Made by a program: the position numbers and the translations under genes. The notes under the pieces are model-generated. The model was given only the letters and a program-made list of their open reading frames with translations. It was not told where the DNA came from and did no database searches. A stretch of 64,000 nt of DNA from Denitrobaculum sp965225735 (GTDB lineage: Bacteria; Pseudomonadota; Alphaproteobacteria; Kiloniellales; Kiloniellaceae): assembly GCA_965225735.1 (NCBI GenBank), contig CBDDBN010000005.1, positions 1-64,000 on the forward strand, given 5' to 3'. Positions 1 to 8,417 of this stretch are shown here, one piece after another (position 1 is the stretch's first letter; the number at the start of each line of letters is the position of its first letter).

Positions 1-51
1 GTTCCTGCAGGCGGCTCCACCACATTGACCTACCGGGTGCGGGTCAGCCGC

Positions 52-115
52 TAGAGCAGATCAAGTTTAGACGGCATCGCCTTAGGCGATCTGTCGTACT
101 TGTGAATCTGCTCTA
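52..115. repeat. Long imperfect palindrome, dispersed-repeat type
   Basis: The outer arms tagagcagat (52-61) and atctgctcta (106-115) are exact reverse complements. They are extended by caagt/acttg (62-66 and 98-102), and an inner atcgcc/ggcgat hairpin lies at 76-90. Nothing coding is seen here. It may be a dispersed intergenic palindrome or a transcript end. It sits beside a second palindrome at 127-192. Confidence 0.6.
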
Positions 116-126
116 ATCATTTTGAG

Positions 127-192
127 TTAGATCGGATTCACATCTTTTATCGGAACCACATAGTGCTTCTGATAAAAGATGACCCGATCTAA
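127..192. repeat. Imperfect palindrome at the 3' end of the LysE-type gene
   Basis: The arms ttagatcgg (127-135)/ccgatctaa (184-192) and atcttttatc (142-151)/gataaaagat (171-180) are exact inverted repeats around a 19-base loop. The right arm overlaps the stop codon of the leftward LysE-type gene, so the hairpin could end or protect that transcript. There is no clear T-run, so calling it a classical terminator is only an inference. Confidence 0.6.
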
Positions 193-815
193 GCCCGGCG
201 GGCATCGGAAAAAGCGAGCAGGCCGGCGATGAAGAGATAAAAGGCGCCGGCTGCTCGATTGAACAGCCGTTGGCGCGCCGCTGTGGTCAGCAGCTTCGCC
301 AATCCGCCGCCCGCAAGCGTATAGCCGCTGTAAACCAGGATCACGATTGTGATGGCGGTCGGGACAATGATCGTCAATTGCGGTGCGAGAGGCGCACCCG
401 CGTCAATAAATTGCGGGAAGGCGGCCATATAGCTCAGGATGGCTTTCGGATTGCTCATTGAGATCGCGAAGCCGCGCCGGATCAGAGCCGACGCGGATTG
501 CTGCTTCTGCTTCCCCATCTCTGCCGCTGCTGCCGGTTTCCGCCAAAGCGACAGGCCCAGCCAGAGCAAATAGACGATACCCAGCCACTTCAGAGCCAGA
601 TAGAGTTCTGCATAGGTCAGCAGCAGTGCGCCGAATCCCAGGACCGCGATGGTCATGTGTGTGAGACCGGCAATGGCGATGCCCAGCACATTCCAGTGCG
701 CATGGCGCGCTCCGTTGGCGACGGCGGCAGTCATGCAGCCGATGGCATTGGGCCCTAGCGGCAGGGAAAGAACGGTCCAGATCGCCACAAAGGTAAGCCA
801 TTCCGCCAAAGTCAT
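189..815 (-). CDS. LysE/RhtB-family amino acid exporter
   Basis: Predicted inner-membrane exporter of amino acids or related metabolites. The 208 residues match the usual LysE/RhtB length and consist of about six hydrophobic segments. The N-terminal part has the family-type GPNAIGCMTAAVANGARHA stretch (residues about 22-40), followed by helices rich in G, L and A. It is divergent from an ArsR-type regulator 91 bases away, so the regulator may control it. Substrate cannot be told from sequence. The stop codon lies inside a palindrome. Family call is firm; the substrate is unknown. Confidence 0.88.
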   Translation of the reverse strand: MTLAEWLTFVAIWTVLSLPLGPNAIGCMTAAVANGARHAHWNVLGIAIAGLTHMTIAVLGFGALLLTYAELYLALKWLGIVYLLWLGLSLWRKPAAAAEMGKQKQQSASALIRRGFAISMSNPKAILSYMAAFPQFIDAGAPLAPQLTIIVPTAITIVILVYSGYTLAGGGLAKLLTTAARQRLFNRAAGAFYLFIAGLLAFSDARRA

Positions 816-906
816 ATGAGCGCTCCCGTCGTTCGTTCGTCCTACGGCAAGCTTCGCAATCCGAGGCGCGCTTGTCGATCAATAACACTTCGGCTAAGAT
901 CGTAGT

Positions 907-1599
907 ATGATTGAAGGTCCCTACATCGCGGAGGCGGCATCTCTGATCGGCGACCCCGCCCGCGCCAATATGCTCTCCGCGCTGATGGATGGTAAGGCGC
1001 TCACCGCCACGGAACTGGCCCATGTGGCCGGGATTACGCCGCAGACCGCTAGCGGCCACCTCGCGAAGCTCAAGCAGGCCAATATGCTTGTGGTCGAGCG
1101 CCAAGGCCGGCACCGCTATTTCCGTTTGGCCGGTCCTGAAATCGCGCAGGCCATCGAGGCTATCTCGGTTGTCGCCCAACAGGGCGCGCCGCGCCACCGG
1201 CCGACGGGGCCGCGGGACGAGGCCATGCGTTTTGCCCGGACCTGCTACGATCATCTGGCTGGACAGGTGGCCGTCACTGTGGTGGAGCGTTTCCTGGAGC
1301 TAGGGTACCTGACCGAAGGCGAGGAAGACTTCCTGATCAATGACCAGGGTGCTGCTGCTCTGCAGGAATTCGGTATCGATATCAGTGGTTTGCAGGGTAA
1401 GCGCCGGGCCTTTGCCCGCCGCTGCCTGGACTGGAGCGAGCGGCGCGCCCACATTGGCGGCGCACTGGGTGCGGCGTTCCTGGCCCGCTGCGAAGCGCAA
1501 GGCTGGCTCAAAACCAAGAAGGGCAGCCGCAGCGTGACTGTAACGGATGCCGGGCGGAGCGGGCTTTCCGAGACCTTCGGTGTCGAACTGCCAGCTTAG
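907..1599 (+). CDS. ArsR-type winged-helix transcriptional regulator
   Basis: DNA-binding regulator with an N-terminal winged helix (about residues 8-80). The pattern is helix-turn-helix ATELAHVAGITPQTASGHL, then a wing containing RQGRHRYFRL. The remaining ~150 residues are a C-terminal extension longer than in metal-sensing ArsR proteins. No paired Cys metal site such as ELCVCDL is visible, so metal sensing is not supported. It is divergent from the LysE-type exporter, a common local regulator/exporter layout. The ribosome-binding site before ATG 907 is weak. Its 3' end is 3 bases from convergent rmuC. Confidence 0.85.
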   Translation: MIEGPYIAEAASLIGDPARANMLSALMDGKALTATELAHVAGITPQTASGHLAKLKQANMLVVERQGRHRYFRLAGPEIAQAIEAISVVAQQGAPRHRPTGPRDEAMRFARTCYDHLAGQVAVTVVERFLELGYLTEGEEDFLINDQGAAALQEFGIDISGLQGKRRAFARRCLDWSERRAHIGGALGAAFLARCEAQGWLKTKKGSRSVTVTDAGRSGLSETFGVELPA

Positions 1600-1602
1600 C
1601 TC

Positions 1603-2727
1603 TTACTCTGCAACCAGCCGCGGTTTCGCGGGCGCGGTCAGTTCTGTCGGATCTTCATCCTGGTCTTCCAACTGCATTTCCTCGATCCGCTCACCGCGTT
1701 TGGTAATCTTATCGGCTGAGGTGCGGATGTCTCGGATATCTTTCTCTGCTTGTTGAAAGTGCCGTTGCAGTTTGTCGACCCGCTCGTCCAGGCGCCCGGC
1801 ATCCTGCAGCATTTTCTGCACTTCCGTCTGAATAACCCCTGCCTGCTCGCGCATGCGCACGTCTTTGAGGACAGCCCGCACGGTGTTTAGGGTTGCCATC
1901 AGGGTTGTTGGGGAGACGATCCAGACCCTGGCGCGGTAAGACTCTTCAACGACATTGCGGAAGTTCGCGTGGAGTTCGGCATAGACCGCCTCGCTAGGCA
2001 GGAACATGAGGGCTGATTCCGCCGTTTCCCCCGCCACGATGTAACGTTCCGCGATATCTTTTACATGCTTGCGCACATCCGCCACAAAGGCCCTGCGCGC
2101 TTGCAGAGATGCGGCGTCGTCAGCGGCGTCGCGTAAGGCCTGGTAACTCTCCAGCGGAAATTTCGAATCGATCGCGATGGATCCCGGCGGGTTAGGCAGA
2201 TGAAGCAGGCAGTCCACCCGCCGGTTCTCGCCGATGGTGGTCTGGAAGCTGTAGGCACTGGGCGGCAGGATCGATTTCACGATATCGGCCAGTTGTACCT
2301 CGCCAAAGGCGCCACGCGCTTGTTTGTTCGCCAGAATATCCTGCAGGCCCACGACTTGAGACGAGAGTTCTGTAATGTTCTTTTGTGCCTGATCGATAAC
2401 GGCTAGACGTTCGCCCAGCGCACCCAAGGCCGTCTGATTGCGCGTGGCGTGATCCTGCAGCCGGTCGCCCACCCGTTTGGAGAGATCGCCAAGGCGCTCT
2501 TCCAGCAACTTGCCGATCGCGCGTTCCTGGGACTGAAAGCGATCGGCCGTTTGCGCCTGGGCCGAGGCCAGGGTTTCCGTTAACTGACTGACCCGACCGG
2601 CAATTTCCGTGGCCTCGCGGCTATCCTGTTCCTCGCTTTTGCGCATCGAGATGAGGATAAAAACGCAGAAACAGAGTGCCGTAACGGCGACGGCAGCGAT
2701 CACGAGGGCGACGGTGGTAAGATCCAT
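1603..2727 (-). CDS. rmuC: DNA recombination protein RmuC
   Basis: RmuC-family protein thought to limit recombination at inverted repeats; it has a nuclease-like core. The 374 residues begin with one membrane segment (about residues 5-27), then a long coiled-coil-prone stretch rich in E, Q and R (30-140). The conserved RmuC core follows, with GAFGEVQLADIVKSILPPS, a DCLLHLPN segment, the AIDSKFPLE motif and the FLPSEAVYAEL motif. The strand-acid-lysine pattern of DSKFPLE is typical of this restriction-endonuclease-like fold. It is convergent with the ArsR gene and divergent from def. Confidence 0.93.
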   Translation of the reverse strand: MDLTTVALVIAAVAVTALCFCVFILISMRKSEEQDSREATEIAGRVSQLTETLASAQAQTADRFQSQERAIGKLLEERLGDLSKRVGDRLQDHATRNQTALGALGERLAVIDQAQKNITELSSQVVGLQDILANKQARGAFGEVQLADIVKSILPPSAYSFQTTIGENRRVDCLLHLPNPPGSIAIDSKFPLESYQALRDAADDAASLQARRAFVADVRKHVKDIAERYIVAGETAESALMFLPSEAVYAELHANFRNVVEESYRARVWIVSPTTLMATLNTVRAVLKDVRMREQAGVIQTEVQKMLQDAGRLDERVDKLQRHFQQAEKDIRDIRTSADKITKRGERIEEMQLEDQDEDPTELTAPAKPRLVAE

Positions 2728-3012
2728 GTCCGTTCCAAGGGACGGCCAATGCGCCGTCTGAAGGTTTCAAAGGCCAATTCAGCTAAGCAGAAGATTCTTC
2801 GTTGGAGCCGCTCAGCGAATCGGAATGCGCATAGATTAACATTTCAAGCCGCCGCGTGGCAGGCTTGCATGTAGGTGTCGCTGCCTGCCTTGGAACAGCG
2901 AAAGGCGCTTCCGAAAGAGGAATTCGGGGTGTTAAGCGGCTTGACGCCTTCACTTCGCGGCAATACCTAAGAGACTACTCTGTACTCAAACGACATGATG
3001 TGACGCTCGACC

Positions 3013-3543
3013 ATGGCTCTTTTGCCTATCATTACCGCCCCGGACCCCCGCCTGAAGCAGGTCTGTCCCTCTGTTGAACAGGTGGATGACGAAATCCGCC
3101 AGCTGCTCGAGGATATGCTTGAGACCATGTACGAAGCGCCTGGAATCGGCCTGGCAGCGCCGCAGGTGGGTGTGCTGAAACGGGTGATCGTGGTCGATGT
3201 GTCCCGAGACGATGAAGAGCGTACCCCACTGAAATTGGTTAATCCCGAGCTCACCTGGGTTTCCGACCACGACGCCAGCTATGATGAAGGCTGCCTCTCG
3301 CTTCCTGAGCACTATGCCGAGGTGGTTCGGCCGGCGGAGATCAAGGTCGAGTATCTGGACGAGGACGGCAAGAAGCAGGAGTTGGCCGCTGACGGTCTGC
3401 TCGCAACCTGTATTCAGCATGAAATCGACCATCTCGACGGTATTTTGTTCGTCGATCATATCTCGGCGCTGAAGCGCAACATGATCCTGCGTAAGCTGCT
3501 CAAAGCGCGCAAGACGAAGAGCGCCGAGCTGGAGCGGGCCTGA
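3013..3543 (+). CDS. def: Peptide deformylase
   Basis: Removes the N-formyl group from new proteins. All three signature motifs are intact: GIGLAAPQVG (44-53), EGCLSLP with metal ligand Cys94, and QHEIDH with H136, E137 and H140. The 176-residue length is typical of the bacterial enzyme. The ATG at 3013 gives the standard N-terminus. It is followed by fmt, which attaches the formyl group that Def removes, and by truA, forming a translation block. The 285 bases upstream, shared with rmuC, should hold the promoter. Confidence 0.97.
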   Translation: MALLPIITAPDPRLKQVCPSVEQVDDEIRQLLEDMLETMYEAPGIGLAAPQVGVLKRVIVVDVSRDDEERTPLKLVNPELTWVSDHDASYDEGCLSLPEHYAEVVRPAEIKVEYLDEDGKKQELAADGLLATCIQHEIDHLDGILFVDHISALKRNMILRKLLKARKTKSAELERA

Positions 3544-3722
3544 CCGGTCTCACCTGGTGGGCCTTTCGGGCATCCGCCTAGATTGAGACGGGCTCGGCGT
3601 TGCTTCGCATCCTCACTCCCTGATAAAGAAGGACCCGTGATCGCCTGATGCCTTTCGGGCACACGGTCAGTCTGCTTCGCGCATTTGGTGAGGCAGAAAC
3701 TTCTATTCTGATGGGAACATTG

Positions 3723-4706
3723 ATGTCGCGGCTCCGATTGGCCTTTATGGGAACCCCGGACTTTGCGGTCTCGAGCCTGCGCGCTCTGGCCGCTGCCGGC
3801 CACGAGATTGTGGCTGTCTATTCCCAGCCGCCGCGCCCAGCAGGCCGCGGGCATAAGGAGCGGCCTTCGCCAGTTCATGCATTCGCCGCCGAGCAGGGGT
3901 GGGAGGTGCGGACTCCCAAGAGCCTGAAGAGCACGGAGGAGCAAGCCGCTTTCGAGTCCTTGAATCTGGATGTGGCGGTGGTTGCGGCCTACGGCCTGCT
4001 TTTGCCTAGGGAGATCCTAGAAGCGCCGCGCCTGGGTTGCCTCAATGTGCATGCCTCTCTCCTGCCACGCTGGCGCGGCGCAGCTCCGATCCAGCGGGCG
4101 ATCCTTGCCGGCGATGCCGAGACCGGTGTGACGATCATGCAGATGGATGAAGGCTTGGATACCGGCGGTATGATCCTTGGTGAGAGCGTCCCCATTACCG
4201 GACAAACCACAGCCTCTTCGCTGCATGATGCGCTTGCGGCTCTCGGAGGGCGCTTGATCGTCGAGGCGCTCACCGGGGTGGAAGACGGGCGGCTCTCAGC
4301 CGTTCCCCAGCCTTCAGAGGGCGTGACCTACGCGGCAAAGCTCAACAAAGCCGAAAGTTTGATGGATTGGCGCCGCTCGGCTGCCGAACTGGCGCGTCAG
4401 GTGCGGGCCTTTACGCCCTGGCCCGGGGCGGTCTTTTCCTTTGGTAAGGAACGTATCAAGGTGTTGGAAGCCGAGGCTGTGGCAGGCTCGGGAACCCCAG
4501 GACTGGTCCTCGATGAGACCTTGAGCGTGGCCTGCGGTGAAGGGGCACTGCGTTTGCAGAGACTACAGCGGCCGGGCAAGGGCGCGATGGCGGCGAAAGA
4601 CTTTCTCAACGGCTTCGCCCTTCCTGCGGGCAGCGAATTGCCGCTCGTCGAGATGTCGCCCGGCGAGGCGTCGCGCGGCAAATCGTTGCGCGGCGAGGCG
4701 TCATGA
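3723..4706 (+). CDS. fmt: Methionyl-tRNA formyltransferase
   Basis: Formylates initiator Met-tRNA using 10-formyl-tetrahydrofolate. I place the start at ATG 3723 because the protein then begins MSRLRLAFMGTPDFAV, the conserved family N-terminus; an in-frame ATG at 3648 would add 25 unconserved residues. The HASLLPRWRGAAPIQRAI motif, with its folate/catalytic loop, is present, as is the C-terminal OB-like tRNA-binding domain. At 327 residues it is of normal length. Near the 3' end the sequence ggcgaggcgtc occurs twice, giving a repeated RGEAS-like tail. The stop overlaps the truA start by four bases. Confidence 0.96.
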   Translation: MSRLRLAFMGTPDFAVSSLRALAAAGHEIVAVYSQPPRPAGRGHKERPSPVHAFAAEQGWEVRTPKSLKSTEEQAAFESLNLDVAVVAAYGLLLPREILEAPRLGCLNVHASLLPRWRGAAPIQRAILAGDAETGVTIMQMDEGLDTGGMILGESVPITGQTTASSLHDALAALGGRLIVEALTGVEDGRLSAVPQPSEGVTYAAKLNKAESLMDWRRSAAELARQVRAFTPWPGAVFSFGKERIKVLEAEAVAGSGTPGLVLDETLSVACGEGALRLQRLQRPGKGAMAAKDFLNGFALPAGSELPLVEMSPGEASRGKSLRGEAS

Positions 4707-5443
4707 CCCGTTTCAAGCTGCTGGTCGAGTATTTCGGCGGGGACTTCGTCGGCTGGCAGCGGCAAGACAACGGCGCCAGTGTCCAAGGGGCGATCGAACA
4801 GGCCGTGAAGGGCTTTTGCGGCGAGGCGGTGACCGCTTCGGCGGCTGGCCGCACGGACGCTGGCGTGCATGCGCTCGGACAGGTGGTGACGCTGGACATT
4901 GCCAAGGAGACCACGGCTGAGACCGTGCGCAAGGCTCTGAACGCGCACCTTCGAGAAGTGCGGGTCGCGGTGCTTTCGGCCGAAGCGGTCGACGACGATT
5001 TCCATGCCCGCTTTTCCGCAACCGGTCGGAGTTATCTCTATCGCATCATTAACCGGCGCGCACCGCTGGCGCTGGAGAAGGGGCGGGCCTGGTTCGTGCC
5101 GGTGCCCCTGAATGCCGAGGCCATGCATGATGCTGCGCAATGTCTTGTCGGCACCCACGACTTTTCGTCGTTTCGCGCGAGCCATTGTCAGGCCAAATCT
5201 CCAATCAAGAGTTTGAGCGAGATCTCGGTGACACGGGAAGGCGAGGAGATCCGTATCCAAGTCGCGGCCAAGTCCTTTCTGCATCATCAGGTTCGCAACA
5301 TCGTCGGCACCTTGAAGCTGGTTGGCGAAGGCAAGTGGACCACCGCTGACTTCAAGGCAGCCCTGGAGGCGCGGGACCGATGCGCTGCTGGCCCGACTGC
5401 ACCAGCCGATGGCCTTTACTTCGTTGGGGTAACCTTCGAATGA
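4703..5443 (+). CDS. truA: tRNA pseudouridine(38-40) synthase
   Basis: Makes pseudouridine at tRNA positions 38-40. The catalytic motif GRTDAGVHALGQVV is intact with nucleophile Asp52. The later HHQVRNIVG segment and the C-terminal FVGVTFE-like strand are also family hallmarks. It has 246 residues, the normal size. The ATG overlaps the fmt stop (ATGA), so the two are probably translationally coupled. The MFS gene begins 13 bases after the truA stop and may be read from the same transcript. Confidence 0.97.
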   Translation: MTRFKLLVEYFGGDFVGWQRQDNGASVQGAIEQAVKGFCGEAVTASAAGRTDAGVHALGQVVTLDIAKETTAETVRKALNAHLREVRVAVLSAEAVDDDFHARFSATGRSYLYRIINRRAPLALEKGRAWFVPVPLNAEAMHDAAQCLVGTHDFSSFRASHCQAKSPIKSLSEISVTREGEEIRIQVAAKSFLHHQVRNIVGTLKLVGEGKWTTADFKAALEARDRCAAGPTAPADGLYFVGVTFE

Positions 5444-5456
5444 CGAGCCGCGCTCT

Positions 5457-6674
5457 ATGAGCGGTTTTAAGACCGGCGCGCCGCAGTTCGATCGCTTCAG
5501 CGCGATCATGGTGCCGACGGTTTTAATCTCGGCCAGCTTCGCGAGCGTCCTCTCGACCGATCTCTATCTGCCAAGCCTGCCGTATCTGCCGGAGTATTTC
5601 GCGACTGACACCAAGAGTGTGCAGTTGACGATGAGCCTCAATCTGGCGGGCTTCGCCCTGGCACAACTGATCCACGGTCCGCTCTCGGACCGCTTCGGAC
5701 GGCGTCCGATCCTGCTGATTGGCATGATCGGTTTTCTATTGGCGACCCTTGGCTGCGCGGCGGCCCAGTCGATCGGACAGCTTGTTGTTGCCCGGACCTT
5801 GCAGGGCGCCGCGGCCAGCGCCGAGGCTGTGTTGATCCTGGCCGTTATCCGGGATCTCTACGACGATACCAAGGCCGCCAAGATGCTTGGTATCTACGGC
5901 ATGTCCATCTCGGTAGCGCCGGCGATGGGTCCCTTGCTGGGCGGCTACATCTTCGTGTGGTTCGGCTGGCGAGCGAACTTTCTTCTCTTGTCCCTTGTCA
6001 TTGCGATCATCACGCTGTTGATCTGGCGCTATCTCTCCGAAACGACAACTCCTGACCGCGCCGCGCTGCATCCCCGGCGTCTTTTGCTCGGATATTTGGG
6101 ACTGCTGCTGAAACCCGACTACATGATCTATGTCGTGCTTTTGGCGCTTTCTTTAGGCGGGCTCTTCGCCTTTGTGGCCGGTGCGCCGTTCGTTCTGATC
6201 GATCGGCTTGGCGTGCGGCCGCAGGATTATGGCTACTACCAGGCGCTGGTTGTCGGCTTTTACTTTATCGGCAATCTCATTGCGTCCCGCATTATCGAAA
6301 GAGTGCCGAGCGAATGGCTGCTGCGCAGCAGCCTCTTCCTTATGGCTGCGGGCGGCGGCTTGCTGCCGCTGTTACTTCTGGCCGATCTGGAAACACCGCT
6401 GGCTCTTGCCGGCGCGATGTCGCTCTTTGCGTTGGGTCTCGCGTTCATCTTCGTCACGGCCCCGGTCAGGGCCATGGCGGCCGCTGGTACGGGGGGCGGC
6501 CTGGCATCGGCGCTCTTGAGCGCCATCGAGATGGGGGGCGGTGCTTTAGGTGCGGCCTCGATCAATAGCTTCTACGACGGCACGGCCTATCCGATGGCTA
6601 TCACTGTCGCGGCCTGCGGAATTGCAGGGCCGGTCATCTACGAGACTTGGCGGATCCGGCGAAACGCAGTGTGA
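5457..6674 (+). CDS. Bcr/CflA-type MFS multidrug transporter
   Basis: Inner-membrane drug:proton antiporter of the major facilitator superfamily. There are 405 residues in about twelve hydrophobic segments. The motif-A loop GPLSDRFGRRPILL lies between helices 2 and 3, and the first helix carries the STDLYLPSLPYL stretch typical of Bcr/CflA proteins. It follows truA by 13 bases on the same strand and meets a leftward gene with stop codons abutting at 6674/6675. Family assignment is firm; the transported compound is unknown. Confidence 0.9.
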   Translation: MSGFKTGAPQFDRFSAIMVPTVLISASFASVLSTDLYLPSLPYLPEYFATDTKSVQLTMSLNLAGFALAQLIHGPLSDRFGRRPILLIGMIGFLLATLGCAAAQSIGQLVVARTLQGAAASAEAVLILAVIRDLYDDTKAAKMLGIYGMSISVAPAMGPLLGGYIFVWFGWRANFLLLSLVIAIITLLIWRYLSETTTPDRAALHPRRLLLGYLGLLLKPDYMIYVVLLALSLGGLFAFVAGAPFVLIDRLGVRPQDYGYYQALVVGFYFIGNLIASRIIERVPSEWLLRSSLFLMAAGGGLLPLLLLADLETPLALAGAMSLFALGLAFIFVTAPVRAMAAAGTGGGLASALLSAIEMGGGALGAASINSFYDGTAYPMAITVAACGIAGPVIYETWRIRRNAV

Positions 6675-7229
6675 TCAGGAAGCGCTAATAAGCGATTGAA
6701 GGAATAGAGAGACCGTAAACTTCAGCACCACAAATCCCGCTGCGGCAAGAGGCGCGATCTCCAGGCTTCGGTGAAAAATGTAGCCTTCATAGACCATAAG
6801 AAAAATCGTCATGCAGAACAGCAGAAATTGGCTGATGCCCAACTCCGGTGCAGCAGCTCCGAATAGAAAAATAGGGGAGATCAAATAAATCTGAAGAACG
6901 CTGGACCAGTTGATCGCCACAATGCAGCGTATGAAGTGTTTCTGACGGTCGATAGCCTCACAAACAGCCTGTACGATGACTGCCATTATGAGCAGACCGG
7001 CAACGAAAGACAGACAGTAACGGAGGATTGCGCCTAAGGGGGCAGCTGAGCCGGTGTTCGCTGCGAGAACGACGATCACGAAACCGGGCAGGCAGATGAC
7101 TGCGGCGTAGAAGGATTTCCAAAAAGCATCCCGGCTTGTCTGGAAATAGTTGATCCCGTCCGGATCGAAACGCATGAGTCGCCAGGCGCCGTAGAGCGCG
7201 ACGGAAACCTCTCCTAAAGAGGGCCTCAT
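6675..7229 (-). CDS. Unrecognised integral membrane protein coupled to dapE
   Basis: I do not recognise this 184-residue protein. It has about four or five hydrophobic segments (roughly 38-58, 65-85, 105-135, 155-180) separated by short charged loops, and no signal peptide. The N-terminal region (RFDPDGINYFQTSRDAFWKSF) resembles Yip1-like membrane proteins in general pattern, but that is only an impression. Its ATG overlaps the dapE stop by four bases, so it is very likely co-translated with dapE and last in the dapD-dapE operon. A link to lysine synthesis is not implied by the sequence itself. Confidence 0.75.
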   Translation of the reverse strand: MRPSLGEVSVALYGAWRLMRFDPDGINYFQTSRDAFWKSFYAAVICLPGFVIVVLAANTGSAAPLGAILRYCLSFVAGLLIMAVIVQAVCEAIDRQKHFIRCIVAINWSSVLQIYLISPIFLFGAAAPELGISQFLLFCMTIFLMVYEGYIFHRSLEIAPLAAAGFVVLKFTVSLFLQSLISAS

Positions 7230-8380
7230 TCCTTGAAGTAGCCTTCCAGTATTCCGCCGTAGATTGCTTCCAATTGCTGCAGGTCGGAAAGCGGCACCCT
7301 TTCGTCGACTTTATGCGCCGTGTCGTTGAGCAGGCCTAGCTCCGCAACCGGGCAGAAGTCTTTTATAAAGCGCGCGTCGGAGGTTCCGCCGGTCGTACCC
7401 AGCTCCGGGGTTTGCTGTACAACCTGAGTGACCGCGGCGGAGACCAGATCGCTGAACGGTCCTGGCGCCGAGAGAAAAGATTCCCCGGATACCTTAAAGT
7501 CGAGATCGTAGCGTCCGCCTGCGCGATCAAGACGCTCCCGTACCCAATCGAACACGCCCTTACTCGTATATAAGTCGTTGAAGCGCACATTGAACATGGC
7601 TTTGGCGTCGGCAGGGATCACATTGGTGGCTGGGTTTCCAACGTCGACGGACGTGATCTGCAGGCTGGAAGGCGGGAAGTGTTCACTGCCGCTGTCCAAG
7701 GGCTCGTCGGTTAGGGCATGCAGCATCCGCACCAGGCTATGGTTCGGGTTGTCCGCCAATTGCGGGTAGGCTGTGTGACCTTGAACGCCATGGACCGTCA
7801 GGCGGGCGTTCATACTGCCGCGCCGGCCGATCTTGATCATGTCACCGAGCCGCTCATTACTGGTCGGTTCGCCGACCAGGCAAGAATCGATGGTCTCGCC
7901 CTGCGCCGCCATCCATTGCAAAACTTTACGCGTGCCGTTGATGCAGATGTCTTCTTCGTCGCCGGTAATCAGAAGGCTGATCGATCCATCGAAATCGGAG
8001 CCGCGTTTTTCTAGAAAGCCGGACAGTGCAGAGACGAAGCAGGCAATGGAACCCTTCATATCGACCGCCCCGCGGCCGTAGAGCATGCCGTCGATGATCT
8101 CGCCGCCGAAAGGATCGACATTCCAGGCCGCGGCGTCTCCGACCGGCACCACATCCGTGTGGCCCGCGTAGCAGAAGTTTGGGCCGCTGGATCCTAGCCG
8201 GGCATAGAGGTTCTCGACATCGGGGATTCCTTCGTCGGAGAAGGTCATGCGATGGCAGGTGAAGCCCAGGCCAGAAAGCAGGCTTTCCAACAGGTCTAGC
8301 GCTCCGCCCTCAATCGGCGTGACAGAGGGGCAACGGATCAGTTGCTGGCTGAGCTCGACGGCGCTGGGAAAAGATGTCAT
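7226..8380 (-). CDS. dapE: Succinyl-diaminopimelate desuccinylase
   Basis: Hydrolyses N-succinyl-LL-diaminopimelate in lysine and peptidoglycan precursor synthesis. This M20-family di-zinc enzyme of 384 residues has metal-ligand motifs FCYAGHTDVVPVGD (about 67-80), GRGAVDMKGS, ITGDEED and GEPTSNE, and a C-terminal His in NDTAHKVDE. The dimerisation domain lies in the middle. It lies 37 bases downstream of dapD, which catalyses an earlier step of the same succinylase route, and overlaps the next membrane-protein gene by four bases. Confidence 0.96.
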   Translation of the reverse strand: MTSFPSAVELSQQLIRCPSVTPIEGGALDLLESLLSGLGFTCHRMTFSDEGIPDVENLYARLGSSGPNFCYAGHTDVVPVGDAAAWNVDPFGGEIIDGMLYGRGAVDMKGSIACFVSALSGFLEKRGSDFDGSISLLITGDEEDICINGTRKVLQWMAAQGETIDSCLVGEPTSNERLGDMIKIGRRGSMNARLTVHGVQGHTAYPQLADNPNHSLVRMLHALTDEPLDSGSEHFPPSSLQITSVDVGNPATNVIPADAKAMFNVRFNDLYTSKGVFDWVRERLDRAGGRYDLDFKVSGESFLSAPGPFSDLVSAAVTQVVQQTPELGTTGGTSDARFIKDFCPVAELGLLNDTAHKVDERVPLSDLQQLEAIYGGILEGYFKE

Positions 8381-8417
8381 CTGTCGCGATCTGTCCTGGA
8401 TCTATAGGGGCCTGTGA

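Noticed and set aside
4397..5509. A 370-codon leftward frame across fmt and truA
   Set aside because: Overlaps three real rightward genes (fmt, truA and the MFS transporter start), has no motif, and is a shadow frame.
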